Assembly (NCBI GenBank): GCA_013216015.1
Contig: JABSOI010000013.1
Coordinates: 62,001-126,000 of the forward strand
From: Alteromonadaceae bacterium
GTDB lineage: Bacteria > Pseudomonadota > Gammaproteobacteria > Enterobacterales > Alteromonadaceae
Direction: 5' to 3'
Length of the DNA stretch: 64,000 bases
Each line of letters begins with the position of its first letter. Positions within the stretch are counted from its first letter, which is position 1. The notes under the pieces are model-generated. The model saw only the letters and a program-made list of their open reading frames with translations, searched no databases and was not told where the DNA came from. Below are positions 1-9,994 of this stretch, one piece after another. A program made the position numbers and the translations under genes.

Positions 1-300
1 TATTGGCATTGCCCCAAGCCACATAACAAAATGGCCGATAAAAGGCAGCCTGCACCAGCTGTCTTTAATAGAAAAGTAAATTTTAATATCTTGTAATATT
101 GCCGCCCCAAGCGCATAGAAAAAATCCCAATTTGAAGTGTGCGGTGCAGCTATGGTGATCCCTGCACCTTCAGGATTAGATTTAGTGACTTTCCAACCAG
201 CGCATTTAAACCAAATAAAAAATAGAGATTTCAAAACGTATTTAGTAAAGATCCCGTCGAATATTGTTTTTTCACGAATTTTAAGAATTTTTTTGGCCAT
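1..300 (-). CDS. 1-acylglycerol-3-phosphate acyltransferase-like protein (partial)
   Basis: The first 100 codons of a gene that runs off the left edge of the window; the start is the ATG at 300. The visible N-terminus contains a PHTSNWDFF stretch, which matches the HX4D catalytic block of PlsC-type acyltransferases, followed by a segment that continues to GHFVMWLGAMPI. Proteins of this family transfer an acyl chain to a glycerol-phosphate or related lipid acceptor at the inner membrane. The bacterial branch with HTSNWD is usually annotated simply as lysophospholipid or glycerol acyltransferase, so the precise substrate is not known. It stands alone; its promoter must lie between 300 and the pntB terminator at 482-513. 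Confidence 0.75.
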   Translation of the reverse strand, partial: MAKKILKIREKTIFDGIFTKYVLKSLFFIWFKCAGWKVTKSNPEGAGITIAAPHTSNWDFFYALGAAILQDIKIYFSIKDSWCRLPFIGHFVMWLGAMPI

Positions 301-401
301 GACAATGCCTAGTTCACATAGAGGTAAGATGAGTTTTAATTAGCTAGACTATAGCACAAACACCATATCCGAACTACTTACTAAGGAATAATTAACATAT
401 A

Positions 402-422
402 TATACACAAGCTACTTGGAAA
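402..422. repeat. dispersed palindromic motif, copy 1 (CAAGCTACTTGG type)
   Basis: TATACACAAGCTACTTGGAA upstream of the acyltransferase gene. A near copy, TATACCCAAGCCACTTGGAA, occurs at 6667-6686 between the DUF6622-like gene and rnd. The motif is a short imperfect inverted repeat (CAAG/CTTG). Similar motifs are common in Alteromonadales intergenic DNA; its role is not known. Confidence 0.5.
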
Positions 423-481
423 TTAATTGCAACAAAACAATATTTTCTCTCGGTACTTTTTTACAATAAAATCAAAAACAC

Positions 482-513
482 AAAAAAGGTGCCATTTAAC
501 AGGCACCTTTTTT
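482..513 (-). terminator. rho-independent terminator of pntAB (bidirectional form)
   Basis: GGTGCC and GGCACC arms flank an 8-nt loop, with six A on one side and six T on the other. Read on the minus strand it lies 27 nt past the pntB stop and ends in a T tract, as expected for an intrinsic terminator of the pntAB transcript. Confidence 0.85.
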
Positions 514-539
514 ACTCAATTTCGAAGCTATAATATGTT

Positions 540-1955
540 TTATAAAGCTTTAAATATTCGCTCAACTGATTCTTTAGCATCACCAAATAACATTTGGGTA
601 TTGTCTTTAAAGAATAACGGATTTTGCACACCTGCATAGCCTGGATTCATCGACCGTTTAAAAACAATGACCTCTCTAGCATTCCATACTTCCAATACTG
701 GCATACCTGCTATCGGGCTTGTTGGATCTTCTGCAGCTGAAGGGTTTACAGTATCGTTTGCACCGATAACCAATACCACATCAGTTTCTGGAAAATCATC
801 ATTAATTTCATCCATACTCAAAACAATGTCGTAAGGCACTTTCGCTTCAGCTAACAGTACATTCATGTGTCCTGGTAAGCGACCAGCTACAGGATGAATA
901 GCAAAACGTACGTCAATTCCTTTGTCTTTCAAAGCTTGTGTCATTTCATATACAGGATATTGCGCTTGAGCAACAGCCATTCCATAACCTGGTGTAATAA
1001 TAACTGATTTCGCTCCCCGTAGCAGATCCGCAACAGATTCAGCATTTATTTCAAGGTGATCGCCGTAATCAGTATCATCATTAATAACAACTTCAGTACC
1101 AAAACCACCGGCAATAACACTGATAAATGAGCGATTCATCGCTTTACACATAATGTATGACAATATAGCCCCTGAAGAACCAACCAAAGCCCCAGTGATA
1201 ATTAATAAATCATTGTTTAACATAAATCCGGCAGCAGCAGCAGCCCAGCCAGAGTATGAATTAAGCATTGAAACCACTACTGGCATATCAGCGCCACCAA
1301 TAGAAGCAACTAAGTGCCAACCAAAGACAAAAGCAATAAAAGTCATCAAATATAAAGCAGTATCTGAACCGCCGCTTTGAACGAAATTAATCATTAAAAT
1401 GAACGAAACAATACCTGCCGCTAAGTTTAATTTATGGCGATGAGGTAACATTAATGCAGCTGAATTTATTAGCCCACGTAACTTTGCAAAAGCAACTATA
1501 GAGCCAGTAAAGGTCACAGAACCAATAAACACCCCCAAAAAAACTTCAACCAAATGAATGTTTATCGCCATTTTCTGTGTATCGGTAATACTTAACTGAA
1601 AACTATGACCCATTTCAAAATAACTATTAAAACCAACAAGAACAGCAGCTAAACCAACAAAACTATGTAGTATTGCCACTAGTTCCGGCATACCTGTCAT
1701 TTCTACTTTTTTGGCTAAACGCAAACCAATAAAAGACCCTATTGCCATGGCAACAAATATAACAAATACGTTGGAAACCCGCTCATCAGCAATGGTCGCG
1801 ATCAAAGCGATTGCCATACCGATCATACCGTATAAATTTCCGGTTTCAGATGTTTCCTGTTTACTCAGTCCCGCCAGACTAAATATAAATAATAATGCGG
1901 CTACTAAATAAGCAGCGCTAATTAACCCATGTGGTATTTCTGCAATATTAACCAT
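540..1955 (-). CDS. pntB: NAD(P) transhydrogenase subunit beta
   Basis: Beta subunit of the proton-translocating transhydrogenase, which uses the proton-motive force to move hydride from NADH to NADP+. The 471-residue length fits the family (about 460). Roughly residues 1-265 are very hydrophobic and form the membrane domain II; the remainder is the NADP(H)-binding domain III, containing [17 protein letters not shown] and the conserved [13 protein letters not shown] near the C-terminus. It is transcribed after pntA with an 11-nt gap, so the two subunits form one operon that ends at the terminator at 482-513. Confidence 0.97.
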   Translation of the reverse strand: MVNIAEIPHGLISAAYLVAALLFIFSLAGLSKQETSETGNLYGMIGMAIALIATIADERVSNVFVIFVAMAIGSFIGLRLAKKVEMTGMPELVAILHSFVGLAAVLVGFNSYFEMGHSFQLSITDTQKMAINIHLVEVFLGVFIGSVTFTGSIVAFAKLRGLINSAALMLPHRHKLNLAAGIVSFILMINFVQSGGSDTALYLMTFIAFVFGWHLVASIGGADMPVVVSMLNSYSGWAAAAAGFMLNNDLLIITGALVGSSGAILSYIMCKAMNRSFISVIAGGFGTEVVINDDTDYGDHLEINAESVADLLRGAKSVIITPGYGMAVAQAQYPVYEMTQALKDKGIDVRFAIHPVAGRLPGHMNVLLAEAKVPYDIVLSMDEINDDFPETDVVLVIGANDTVNPSAAEDPTSPIAGMPVLEVWNAREVIVFKRSMNPGYAGVQNPLFFKDNTQMLFGDAKESVERIFKAL

Positions 1956-1966
1956 TAGTTCGCTCC

Positions 1967-3508
1967 TTATTTTCTAAACATTTTTAACATGCGTTTGGTC
2001 ACCATAAAGCCACCAACAATATTTATAGTGGCAATTAATACCGCTACCCCCGCTAATATCTGTATTAAGATACTATCGTTTCCAATTTGTAGCAGCGCAC
2101 CAACGACAATAATACCCGATATTGCATTTGTGACACTCATCAAAGGGGTATGCAATGAATGACTTACATTCCACACCACGTTGTAACCTATTACACAGGC
2201 CAAAACAAACACAGTAAAATGAGACAAAAAGTCAGCCGGTGCAACACTTGCCACCCAAGCAAAGAGTGCGATCCCTACGCCCATTACCAGATGTTTTTTG
2301 GTGTGATTTACCGGTTCTTCAACTTGAGCCGTACCCCTAATTTCAATTTTTTTCGCTGCAGCTTTAACTGGGGCGGCACTTACTTGAATAGGAGGTGGTG
2401 GAAAGGTAATTTCGTCATCTTTAACAACGGTCATGTTACGAACAACCTGGTCTTCAAAATCTACCTGTATGGTTCCGTCTTTTTCAGGACAAACTAATTT
2501 AGTGAGATTAACCAGATTATTAGCATACAATTGTGACGCTTGATTCGGTAGACGTGACACCAAATCAGTATAACCGATAATTTTTACCCCACCGACATTA
2601 ACTACTTTACCAGCAACCGTTAAATCACAATTTCCACCACCAGCTGCGGCTAAATCAACGATTATCGATCCAGGCTTCATTGAGCTGACCATTTCCTCAG
2701 TAATAAGTTTGGGTGCAGGTTTTCCGGGGATCATCGCTGTTGTTATAATAATATCTACATCTTTGGCTTGCTCAGCAAACAATGCCATTTCAGCATCAAT
2801 GAAGGCTTTACTCATTTCCTTCGCGTAACCATCGCCAGAACCCGTATCCTCAGCTTCTTCATAGTCAAGTTCCAGGAATTGTGCCCCCATACTTTCAATT
2901 TGTTCTTTAACTTCCTCACGAGTATCAAAAGCACGAACAATAGCGCCTAAACTACTCGCGGTGCCTATGGCAGCTAAACCTGCAACACCGGCACCTATAA
3001 TCATCACTTTAGCTGGCGGAATTTTTCCTGCGGCGGTAATTTGCCCGGTTAAAAAACGACCAAAATGATGCGTTGCTTCAATAACAGCACGATAACCCGC
3101 AATATTTGCCATTGAACTCAATGCATCCATTGATTGAGAACGAGTCATACGAGGAACCATCTCCATTGCAAACGTGGTAATAAATTTACTTCGTAATGCT
3201 TCAAGTAATTCAGGGCTTTGTGCTGGTGCGATAAAACTCACCAAATAAGCACCATCATTCATCAAAGCAACTTCTTCGAGGGTGGGAGGGTTAACTTTAA
3301 AAATAATATCTGACTGCCAGCACTTTTTCTTGGCAACAATATCAGCGTCAGAATGCGTAAACTCCTGATCAGTAAAACTTGCTTTAACACCGGCCCCTTT
3401 TTGAACCTGGACGCTAAAACCTAATTTAATTAATGCACTTACAGATGTTGGAGAGCCAGCCACACGGTTTTCACCTGTGAGTGATTCCTTAGGTATCCCT
3501 ATAATCAT
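1967..3508 (-). CDS. pntA: NAD(P) transhydrogenase subunit alpha
   Basis: Alpha subunit of the transhydrogenase. The N-terminal two thirds is the NAD(H)-binding domain I, related to alanine dehydrogenase, with the Rossmann motif GAGVAG near residue 172 and the mobile-loop region after [10 protein letters not shown]. The C-terminal about 100 residues carry hydrophobic helices ending in [13 protein letters not shown], the membrane part. A GTG lies two codons upstream (3514), but the ATG at 3508 has a better-placed GAGG ribosome binding site and gives the usual MIIGIPKES start. It is the promoter-proximal gene of the pntAB operon. Confidence 0.97.
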   Translation of the reverse strand: MIIGIPKESLTGENRVAGSPTSVSALIKLGFSVQVQKGAGVKASFTDQEFTHSDADIVAKKKCWQSDIIFKVNPPTLEEVALMNDGAYLVSFIAPAQSPELLEALRSKFITTFAMEMVPRMTRSQSMDALSSMANIAGYRAVIEATHHFGRFLTGQITAAGKIPPAKVMIIGAGVAGLAAIGTASSLGAIVRAFDTREEVKEQIESMGAQFLELDYEEAEDTGSGDGYAKEMSKAFIDAEMALFAEQAKDVDIIITTAMIPGKPAPKLITEEMVSSMKPGSIIVDLAAAGGGNCDLTVAGKVVNVGGVKIIGYTDLVSRLPNQASQLYANNLVNLTKLVCPEKDGTIQVDFEDQVVRNMTVVKDDEITFPPPPIQVSAAPVKAAAKKIEIRGTAQVEEPVNHTKKHLVMGVGIALFAWVASVAPADFLSHFTVFVLACVIGYNVVWNVSHSLHTPLMSVTNAISGIIVVGALLQIGNDSILIQILAGVAVLIATINIVGGFMVTKRMLKMFRK

Positions 3509-3514
3509 AACCAC

Positions 3515-3755
3515 CTCGAACTTAATGAAATTTATATTCTTTCTTATCAGATTAATGTTTTACCATTAATAGTAGACTTTTCATACTATATTTTGTTTTG
3601 ATATTGATTTAATCAACTTAAATCAATCTTTTATTTGAGAAGTAAGTTTGCCAGAATATGTTAAATATAGAATGTTAACTATAGAATGTTAACTAAGGGC
3701 TGGTTTTCTTGATGGGTTAAGCCTGCAGCTAACCCACCTGAACAGAATTACAAGT
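3515..3755. other. noncoding spacer between pntA and ycgN
   Basis: No ORF is convincing here. It holds a perfect tandem duplication of the 14-mer ATAGAATGTTAACT (3667-3680 and 3681-3694) and a hairpin GGGTTA...TAACCC (3711-3739) that looks like a shortened relative of the 113-bp elements at 37328 and 44850. The hairpin could serve ycgN as a weak terminator, but it has no T tract. Confidence 0.5.
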
Positions 3756-4292
3756 TTAATCAAGATCCTTAAGTGGCCAAAGCACAATATAATCTTCAAA
3801 ATCTTCTAAATCTACCTGATCATCCTTAATCACCTTTCCACGCACCGACATACCAGCCTTATGCATAGCTGATTTTTTTCCATTATGTAATAGCGGATGC
3901 CAGGACGGTAACCCGCGCCCTTCTTTTAAACGACGATATGCACAGCTTGGTGGCATAAAAAACACATCATCAAGATTTTCTTGCGTAAGTTGAACGCAAT
4001 CCGGTACTAATTTAGTACGCTCTTGATATTTAGAGCATTGGCAAGTTTTATCATTAAGCAAAGTACAAGCGATATTCGAATAATTCATTTGTTCACCTTC
4101 GTTAAGGTGATCTGTTGGCATTAGTTCGGTAGATTCGTCAGTATTTTCATCATCGATAAATTTATGCAGGCAACATTTTGCACAACCATCACACAATGAC
4201 TCCCACTCACTTCTGGTCATTTCATTTAAAGTTTTTGCTTCCCAAAAGGGTACGTTTTCTTTGCTTGTTTCTTTACTTGTGTTGCTGATCAT
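3756..4292 (-). CDS. ycgN: YcgN-family cysteine-cluster protein (UPF0260)
   Basis: 178 residues with the family core WESLCDGCAKCCLHKFIDDE, followed by further cysteines (CTLL, CQCSKY, CVQL, CAYR) and the WHPLLHNGKKSAMH block. The cysteine pattern is that of the CxxCxxCC putative metal-binding cluster family. The biochemical function of YcgN is not established. It lies downstream of the transglycosylase and ycgL genes on the same strand; ycgL and ycgN are also near each other in E. coli. It has a poorly conserved polar N-terminal extension of about 25 residues (TSKETSKENVP). Confidence 0.9.
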   Translation of the reverse strand: MISNTSKETSKENVPFWEAKTLNEMTRSEWESLCDGCAKCCLHKFIDDENTDESTELMPTDHLNEGEQMNYSNIACTLLNDKTCQCSKYQERTKLVPDCVQLTQENLDDVFFMPPSCAYRRLKEGRGLPSWHPLLHNGKKSAMHKAGMSVRGKVIKDDQVDLEDFEDYIVLWPLKDLD

Positions 4293-4317
4293 TTATAAAA
4301 ATATTCTTCTATTGATA

Positions 4318-4355
4318 CCAATTGTATTAATTAACAATTTATTTAATACAATTGG
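4318..4355. repeat. 13-bp perfect inverted repeat (CCAATTGTATTAA / TTAATACAATTGG)
   Basis: Arms at 4318-4330 and 4343-4355 with a 12-nt loop, between the transglycosylase stop and the ycgN start. The ATACCAATTG core recurs elsewhere in the window (about 27495, 30238, 44757), so this is a dispersed genomic motif. There is no clear T tract, so terminator function is uncertain. Confidence 0.6.
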
Positions 4356-4381
4356 CGAATGGGTAAAAATTGTTTTGATAT

Positions 4382-5602
4382 TTATTGCACAGGAGGAAAT
4401 TTAATTCGATCTGACAACAGGCCAACTGAGCTAACAAAATAATAAGATAAATTCCAATGCATCAGAGTTTTATAATTATTATAAGCTAAATATACCCTAC
4501 CATTTTCATCATCAGGAAAAACCAATGCAGCCTTAATATCTACACGAGGTAAATTAGTACCGTCACTTCGACGGATACCCAGCGCCTGCCACTGTTCTAA
4601 CGATTTTTCTGTTTTACTCCAGGCCTTTAGCCATTTCTTTCGACTACCGGTATTTTTAGGGATAGCGAGCGAGGTATCAAAACCTTTTGGTAATTTAACC
4701 TGACGGCCCCAAGTAAGTTCATCATTCCAACCTTCTTTCTTTAAATAATTAGCCATCGAAGAGAAAATATCTGACTGATTAGCCCATATATCTATTTTTC
4801 CGTCGCCATCACCATCCACGGCATAAGAAGTAAAAGAAATGGGCATAAACTGATTCTGCCCCATCGCACCAGCCCAAGAGCCTTTCATACTTTCGATAGT
4901 AATATGACCTTGTTCTAAAATGGTTAATGCGGCCCATAATTGCTTTTTAAAGAAATCTTCTCTTCGACCTTCATACGCTAAAGTTGATAACGCAGAAATT
5001 ATATTATAGTTACCCATAATACGGCCAAAATTCGTTTCAAGCCCCCACAGCGCAACAATAAACCTAGGCTGAACACTGTATTTTTCACCAATGTCAATTA
5101 ACAGGTCACGGTGCTTTTTATACATTTCTCTGGCACGTTTAATTTTCCATTCAGTCACCCGTTTAGGTAAATAGGTATCTAAAGTTTCAACTTTTTCAGG
5201 CTGGTTCCGGTCAGCCTTCACTGCCCTTTTATAGAATTTAACTTGCGCAAAACTACTATCGAGTAACGCTTGGCTATAACCTTTTTCCAGCGCTTCTTTT
5301 TTAATATTAACAATATAGTCAGCAAAGCTTATTTTACCTTCAACCAAAGACGACTTTCCTGAGGTGGATGTCACTTGTTCTGATTTAACAGTTTCAAGCC
5401 CTGCAGCGCTGACAAAATTGCTTGCCAGAAACAAAACACCCATGGCTGCGACAGTTCTCAAAATGACTGATTTAATATGTTTGTGTGATTGCTTTTTTCT
5501 TTGAGTTAACAAGCCTTGGCTTAATTTATTAAAAGGAAAGTTATTATAAGGAAAATCATTAAAAAGAAAGTTCTTAAGATAAAACTTGTTAATTCGGTTC
5601 AT
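4382..5602 (-). CDS. MltB-type lytic murein transglycosylase
   Basis: A periplasmic or membrane-attached enzyme that cleaves the glycan strand of peptidoglycan to give 1,6-anhydromuropeptides. The SLT_2/MltB fold is recognisable: SFADYIVNIKKEALEKGY, the catalytic glutamate in ALWGLETNFGRIMG (about residue 189), then GSWAGAMGQNQFMP and the DGDGDGKIDIW segment. There is a hydrophobic signal-like stretch near residues 45-66 after an unusually long basic/aromatic N-region. The start at 5602 is preferred over the ATG at 5614 because GGAG within the upstream ATG codon serves it at the right distance. It follows ycgL by 15 nt. No C-terminal peptidoglycan-binding domain is seen. Confidence 0.9.
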   Translation of the reverse strand: MNRINKFYLKNFLFNDFPYNNFPFNKLSQGLLTQRKKQSHKHIKSVILRTVAAMGVLFLASNFVSAAGLETVKSEQVTSTSGKSSLVEGKISFADYIVNIKKEALEKGYSQALLDSSFAQVKFYKRAVKADRNQPEKVETLDTYLPKRVTEWKIKRAREMYKKHRDLLIDIGEKYSVQPRFIVALWGLETNFGRIMGNYNIISALSTLAYEGRREDFFKKQLWAALTILEQGHITIESMKGSWAGAMGQNQFMPISFTSYAVDGDGDGKIDIWANQSDIFSSMANYLKKEGWNDELTWGRQVKLPKGFDTSLAIPKNTGSRKKWLKAWSKTEKSLEQWQALGIRRSDGTNLPRVDIKAALVFPDDENGRVYLAYNNYKTLMHWNLSYYFVSSVGLLSDRIKFPPVQ

Positions 5603-5617
5603 AAATATCTCCATATT

Positions 5618-5902
5618 TTATTGCTCGGCTTGTGCTTTCATCTGTTCTTTATGCTGTTTTAGTAAGTTTTCCTGCGGAGGCGGCAATTGTAAATAATAAC
5701 CTTGTTTAGTTAAATTGCTTCTAACCTTTTCAATATCGGCCATACCCAACTTATCTTTGGTTGCTAAATTAATGAGAGTAACCAGAACAGGAGTGCCAAA
5801 TGTCTCCATTAACGCTTCAGGAACGCTGGAAAAATCATCTCGTTGCTTAACAAAAAGGTAGGTTTGTTCTTTTTTCGGACTTTTATATATAACACACAGC
5901 AT
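5618..5902 (-). CDS. ycgL: YcgL domain protein
   Basis: 94 residues matching the small YcgL family: MLCVIYKSPKKEQTYLFV at the start, FGTPVLVTLINL in the middle and the typical GYYLQLPPPQENLL near the end. Its molecular role is unknown. It is cotranscribed with the MltB-type gene downstream. Confidence 0.92.
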   Translation of the reverse strand: MLCVIYKSPKKEQTYLFVKQRDDFSSVPEALMETFGTPVLVTLINLATKDKLGMADIEKVRSNLTKQGYYLQLPPPQENLLKQHKEQMKAQAEQ

Positions 5903-6056
5903 AATGGAGACCTATGTAGATTAATTGAGAAAATACTGGAGAGTCAATATATCACGGGCCTCAACAGAATAATATGCTCAATAGAACTTTGTATAAAAAT
6001 CACTATTAAACATATTTCATATCATGAATCTGTTACGCATTTTTGTCGCCAAGGTG

Positions 6057-6572
6057 TTAAGCAGTTATTTGTTGAAAATTTTCATTCGCTTGATTTAATG
6101 GTTTAGCAGTAAATATCTGCCAAGCTCGTGAAATAGACAATGCATTTAAAAAACCAAATAAAAAACTTACAACCATAATAAATTTAACATTTTCAATATA
6201 AGTAAGTTGCAATGCACTAGCCACACCCAATGCATATTTAATTATAAATATCATCATAATTACAAACATTGGTGCCCAACTACCCGCCACTTGCACTAAA
6301 CCATTATTATTTTCAAAGCCTGCTTGCTTTGCTCTGGAGAAAAACCACAAAGAAAGTCCAATTCCAACTAGCCAAAAACCAATACCCATCAATGGTGCAG
6401 TAAAGTTTGCTAAAATACCATGTGCCGACAACCCTATCATTACAACAGGCAATATCAAACTGACATTAACATTAATTATTCTAGTTTTTGTTTGCTTATA
6501 TCCGAGCATAAATAGAAAAACAAATAGTACAAAAACCCAAATTGGTGTGTGTTTAATGATTTCGATAAACAT
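6057..6572 (-). CDS. small inner-membrane protein (DUF6622-like)
   Basis: 171 residues, nearly all hydrophobic, with about five predicted membrane helices (residues about 10-28, 34-55, 59-77, 92-112, 125-150). It begins MFIEIIKHTPIWVFVLFVFLFMLGYKQT in style, which resembles DUF6622-type proteins. No catalytic motif is visible. It stands alone between ycgL and rnd. Confidence 0.7.
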   Translation of the reverse strand: MFIEIIKHTPIWVFVLFVFLFMLGYKQTKTRIINVNVSLILPVVMIGLSAHGILANFTAPLMGIGFWLVGIGLSLWFFSRAKQAGFENNNGLVQVAGSWAPMFVIMMIFIIKYALGVASALQLTYIENVKFIMVVSFLFGFLNALSISRAWQIFTAKPLNQANENFQQITA

Positions 6573-6666
6573 AATATTCCTTAATAGTTAAGATGATTTA
6601 ATTTAACTTTTAAGAACAAATGACAACAGTGCCAAAAGTCATGCTTTAAGAATATTCCCAAACGAC

Positions 6667-6686
6667 TATACCCAAGCCACTTGGAA
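6667..6686. repeat. dispersed palindromic motif, copy 2 (CAAGCCACTTGG type)
   Basis: Second copy of the motif at 402-422 (17 of 20 positions shared), just downstream of the rnd stop codon. Confidence 0.5.
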
Positions 6687-6714
6687 ATAAGCAACCGAAT
6701 TTAACACATCGAAA

Positions 6715-7914
6715 TTAAAACTTTTCCCGGGCAAATTTTTGTAATTTTTCACCAAACAATTCGAATCTCCAACCTTGTAGAATATCAGCAACACCTCTAC
6801 TTTCATTAGCTTTGAGCTTAAAGTGCTGTGTTAAAAATTGGTTGATCTGTTTTTTCGAAGCCAAACTTTCTATCGATAAACCAGACTCCAGAGCAATGTC
6901 AGCCATAAAAGTTTTCACTTGCTTGAAAATTTGCTTATAACCCGGATATTCATCCAATCGATTGATTTTGCTAGGGTGATCTTTTTCAGCAACTTTATTC
7001 GCCTGTTTTAAAACATAAAGCATCGCACTTCCTTTATGTTTAACATCAAGCACATCAATTCCTTCAATTTTAGCCATAACACCAAGATTATCTGGATTAT
7101 ATTTTGCTAATGCCATTATTGTTGTGTCTTTGGCTACAAAGCCGAGTGGTAAATCACGTTTTTTGGCTTGATCAAAACGCCAAAGCGCCAGGTGTTGCAA
7201 CAAATTTAATTGCCTGGAGCCTAAACACCAGCTCATTTTAATATTACGATAAAGTTGAGTTTCATCAATAGGGATAAATTTTCGCTCAACCAGACATTGT
7301 GTTTCTTGCTTTGCAGCAACTAACCAGCCAACGGTTTCAAGTTCAGCTAAAATACGGGGATATATCTGAAATAAATATTCTACATCGGCCTCAGCGTAAG
7401 TAAGTTGCCGTTCAGTCAACGGGCGTCTAGTCCAATCAGTACGAGATTCCGATTTATCTAATTCTATCCCAGTATAATGATTAACCATCGCAGCATAACC
7501 CATCGACAAACCATGCCCCAAAAAAGACATCATAATTTGACTGTCAATTAAGTTAACAGGTTTACCTTCTCTGCCACTTGAAGGAGCTGCAGTTAAAAAC
7601 ACTTCCAAATCTTCAGAGCAGGCATGTAACACTTTGCAAATGTCACCATTGGTTAATAAATCCCAAAAAGGAGATAAATCATCAATAGCAATAGGGTCGA
7701 TTAACGCAAGGTGTTCACCATTATTAATTTGCAACAAACCTAATTTTGGATACAAAGTTCGAGTACGTACAAATTCGGTATCTATTGCTATTACAGCCGA
7801 CTTTGCTAATTTGTCACATAATTCAACCAATGATTTATCATCTTGAATATATGATCTAACTAATGATTTATTATCATTTGGAACAAAAGGTTTTTTCGAA
7901 GAATTATCTACCAC
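6715..7914 (-). CDS. rnd: ribonuclease D
   Basis: 3'-5' exoribonuclease that trims tRNA precursors and other structured RNAs. The DEDD exonuclease domain is clear: Exo I VIAIDTEF (D45, E47), Exo II around VLHACSEDLEVF, Exo III with YAEADVEYL. An HRDC-type region (SWCLGSRQLNLLQHLALWRFDQAKKRDLP...) follows at about residues 225-300. 399 residues compares with 375 in E. coli, the extra length being mostly at the polar N-terminus. It is a single gene; the 190-nt spacer upstream separates it from rluB. Confidence 0.95.
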   Translation of the reverse strand: MVDNSSKKPFVPNDNKSLVRSYIQDDKSLVELCDKLAKSAVIAIDTEFVRTRTLYPKLGLLQINNGEHLALIDPIAIDDLSPFWDLLTNGDICKVLHACSEDLEVFLTAAPSSGREGKPVNLIDSQIMMSFLGHGLSMGYAAMVNHYTGIELDKSESRTDWTRRPLTERQLTYAEADVEYLFQIYPRILAELETVGWLVAAKQETQCLVERKFIPIDETQLYRNIKMSWCLGSRQLNLLQHLALWRFDQAKKRDLPLGFVAKDTTIMALAKYNPDNLGVMAKIEGIDVLDVKHKGSAMLYVLKQANKVAEKDHPSKINRLDEYPGYKQIFKQVKTFMADIALESGLSIESLASKKQINQFLTQHFKLKANESRGVADILQGWRFELFGEKLQKFAREKF

Positions 7915-8044
7915 TGACGATCCTATATCTTTTTACTTTTTCATCATTTTACTTATTAAAAATATAAAAACTATTAAAACAGTAAAATGAAATAACTGAA
8001 AACACATGAAACGGGGAAACCTGTCCATTCCAAATTTATATTAC

Positions 8045-8107
8045 TTACAATGTCTGCTACTTATAACATCTGCTACTTACAATGTCTGCTACTTATAACA
8101 TTTACTA
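8045..8107. repeat. short imperfect tandem repeat between rnd and rluB
   Basis: The phrase TGTCTGCTACTTATAACA is repeated, with a shorter middle unit TCTGCTACTTACAA, immediately downstream of the rluB stop. No hairpin or coding potential is evident. Confidence 0.5.
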
Positions 8108-9139
8108 TTTACGACGTCTGCGAGTCGATTGCTGCTGATGGCGATGCTGGTGCTTCTTCACTGAACGACGAATTCGACGACTTTTAGCATTATCCATTAC
8201 TTTTTCGTCAACCTTAACTTTACTTTGCGTTTCAGGCGCAAGGTCAACTAATTTACGGAAATAATTAACATCAACTAAAGATAATTCATTCCATCCACCT
8301 AAAGGTAGTTGCCGTTTCATTTCCATGTCGCCATAACGGACACGGATCAATCGGCTGACTTGCACATCCTGGCTTTCCCATAATCGACGAACTTCTCTAT
8401 TTCGTCCTTCTGATAAAACAACATGGAACCAATGATTTCGGCCTTCACCACCTTTGTAAGTGATTTTTTGAAAACGCGCTGGGCCATCTTCCAATTTTAC
8501 CCCGGCTCTTAAGGTTTGTAACATCGCTTCATTAACTTCACCAAATACACGTACCGCATATTCACGTTCTACTTTTTGTGATGGGTGCATTAAACGATTC
8601 GCCAATTCACCGTCTGTAGTGAACAACAGCATACCTGAAGTATTAATATCCAAACGTCCGACAGCTATCCAACGACTGTTTTCAAGAGGGGGTAAACGAT
8701 CAAATACCGTTGGTCTACCTTCAGGATCTTTACGGGTACACATTTCACCTTCTGGTTTGTTATAAACAATCACTCGACACAAATCATCTTCTTCAGCCAT
8801 AAAAACTACAGGATGGCCATCAATACGAATTTGTTCATTACCTAAAACACGATCGCCTAAATAAGCAACTTTACCATCAACACTAACTCGACCAGCCGAT
8901 ATATATGTTTCCATTTCACGCCGCGACCCTTTACCTGCCCGAGCGAGTACTTTTTGTAACTTTTCTGATTTATCACCGACTTTTGTTGAAGATACTTTAT
9001 CTGTTTTAACGCCAGCATGTTTTTTGCCACCGCTGTCCATCACATTTTTAGCTGCTTTGTTCTTCGATTTATTAACCGCTTTTTCTGCCGCTTTTTTATT
9101 CACTTTTTTAGCTGGGGGTATTGCTTTGTGTTTAGACAT
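8105..9139 (-). CDS. rluB: 23S rRNA pseudouridine(2605) synthase RluB
   Basis: Converts U2605 of 23S rRNA to pseudouridine. An S4 RNA-binding domain (about residues 58-105, [22 protein letters not shown]) is followed by the RsuA-family catalytic domain with GRLDINTSG (Asp164 nucleophile) and the [13 protein letters not shown] motif. The protein has a lysine-rich N-terminal extension of about 55 residues and a basic C-terminal tail ([13 protein letters not shown]), typical of marine RluB proteins. It lies downstream of scpB in the conserved yciO-scpA-scpB-rluB order. Confidence 0.96.
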   Translation of the reverse strand: MSKHKAIPPAKKVNKKAAEKAVNKSKNKAAKNVMDSGGKKHAGVKTDKVSSTKVGDKSEKLQKVLARAGKGSRREMETYISAGRVSVDGKVAYLGDRVLGNEQIRIDGHPVVFMAEEDDLCRVIVYNKPEGEMCTRKDPEGRPTVFDRLPPLENSRWIAVGRLDINTSGMLLFTTDGELANRLMHPSQKVEREYAVRVFGEVNEAMLQTLRAGVKLEDGPARFQKITYKGGEGRNHWFHVVLSEGRNREVRRLWESQDVQVSRLIRVRYGDMEMKRQLPLGGWNELSLVDVNYFRKLVDLAPETQSKVKVDEKVMDNAKSRRIRRSVKKHQHRHQQQSTRRRRK

Positions 9140-9274
9140 TTTTTTAACTCTTTTACGTCAGTGGGCCATTGGCCCTCTGTCTCTTTTGATATTGAATCGC
9201 TATAAAATAATTAACTATTAACTAATTATTAAACAGTTGCTAAGCCTTCATTTTTTTGATGGCTCATGTAATTT

Positions 9275-9919
9275 TTAATGTGATACTGATAACTCTGCTA
9301 TTTTCGCTAATTCTGATCCTTTCGATGTCTGGGGTTCATTCGATGGTTTTGGCTCGTCCGACAATTCAGTCACTGCCATTAATTGTGGTAACTGAGATAG
9401 GGAAGTTAATGAAAAATAGTCCAGAAATTCTTTATTCGTACCATAAAGTGAAGGTCGGCCAGGTACTTCTTTATGCCCTATCACTTTAACCCAGCCTCGT
9501 TCCTGCAAGGTTTTTATTATATAGCTACTTACTGCCACACCACGAATTTCTTCTATCTCACCACGGGTAATGGGTTGTTTGTAAGCTATCAGTACTAATG
9601 TTTCCAATAAAGCACGGGAAAAACGTGGCGCTTTTTCTTTAAACAATGCTAATAACTGCTCATTATGAGCTGTTTGGGCTTGAAAACGATAACCTGAAGC
9701 CACTTCAACCAGCTCAATGCCCCGGTCATTATAATCTTCTTTTAATTGATTCAAAATAACTTTGATACGTTTGGTACTCAGTCGATAATCAGCCAATAGT
9801 ATTTCTTTCATGCGGGCAACAGACAAAGGTTTACCGGCAACAAAAACAGCTGCCTCAAGCAATGGCTTCAGTTCAGCATCTGTTAACGTTTTTTTTCTTA
9901 TATTTTCTATATCACTCAC
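9275..9919 (-). CDS. scpB: SMC-Scp complex subunit ScpB
   Basis: Kleisin-associated winged-helix protein of the SMC-ScpA-ScpB condensin-like complex. Two winged-helix repeats are evident, and the diagnostic block LVLIAYKQPITRGEIEEIRGV is at about residues 108-128, followed by GRPSLYGTNKEFLDYF. The last about 35 residues are a poorly conserved Ser/Glu/Pro tail. It is cotranscribed with scpA (75 nt gap). Confidence 0.95.
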   Translation of the reverse strand: MSDIENIRKKTLTDAELKPLLEAAVFVAGKPLSVARMKEILLADYRLSTKRIKVILNQLKEDYNDRGIELVEVASGYRFQAQTAHNEQLLALFKEKAPRFSRALLETLVLIAYKQPITRGEIEEIRGVAVSSYIIKTLQERGWVKVIGHKEVPGRPSLYGTNKEFLDYFSLTSLSQLPQLMAVTELSDEPKPSNEPQTSKGSELAKIAELSVSH

Positions 9920-9994
9920 ACTTCAGCTCTCGTATCAGTTCTCTTATTAAGTAGGGACTCTGTTCTCATAGCAAGGACCATCATTAACTTTAAT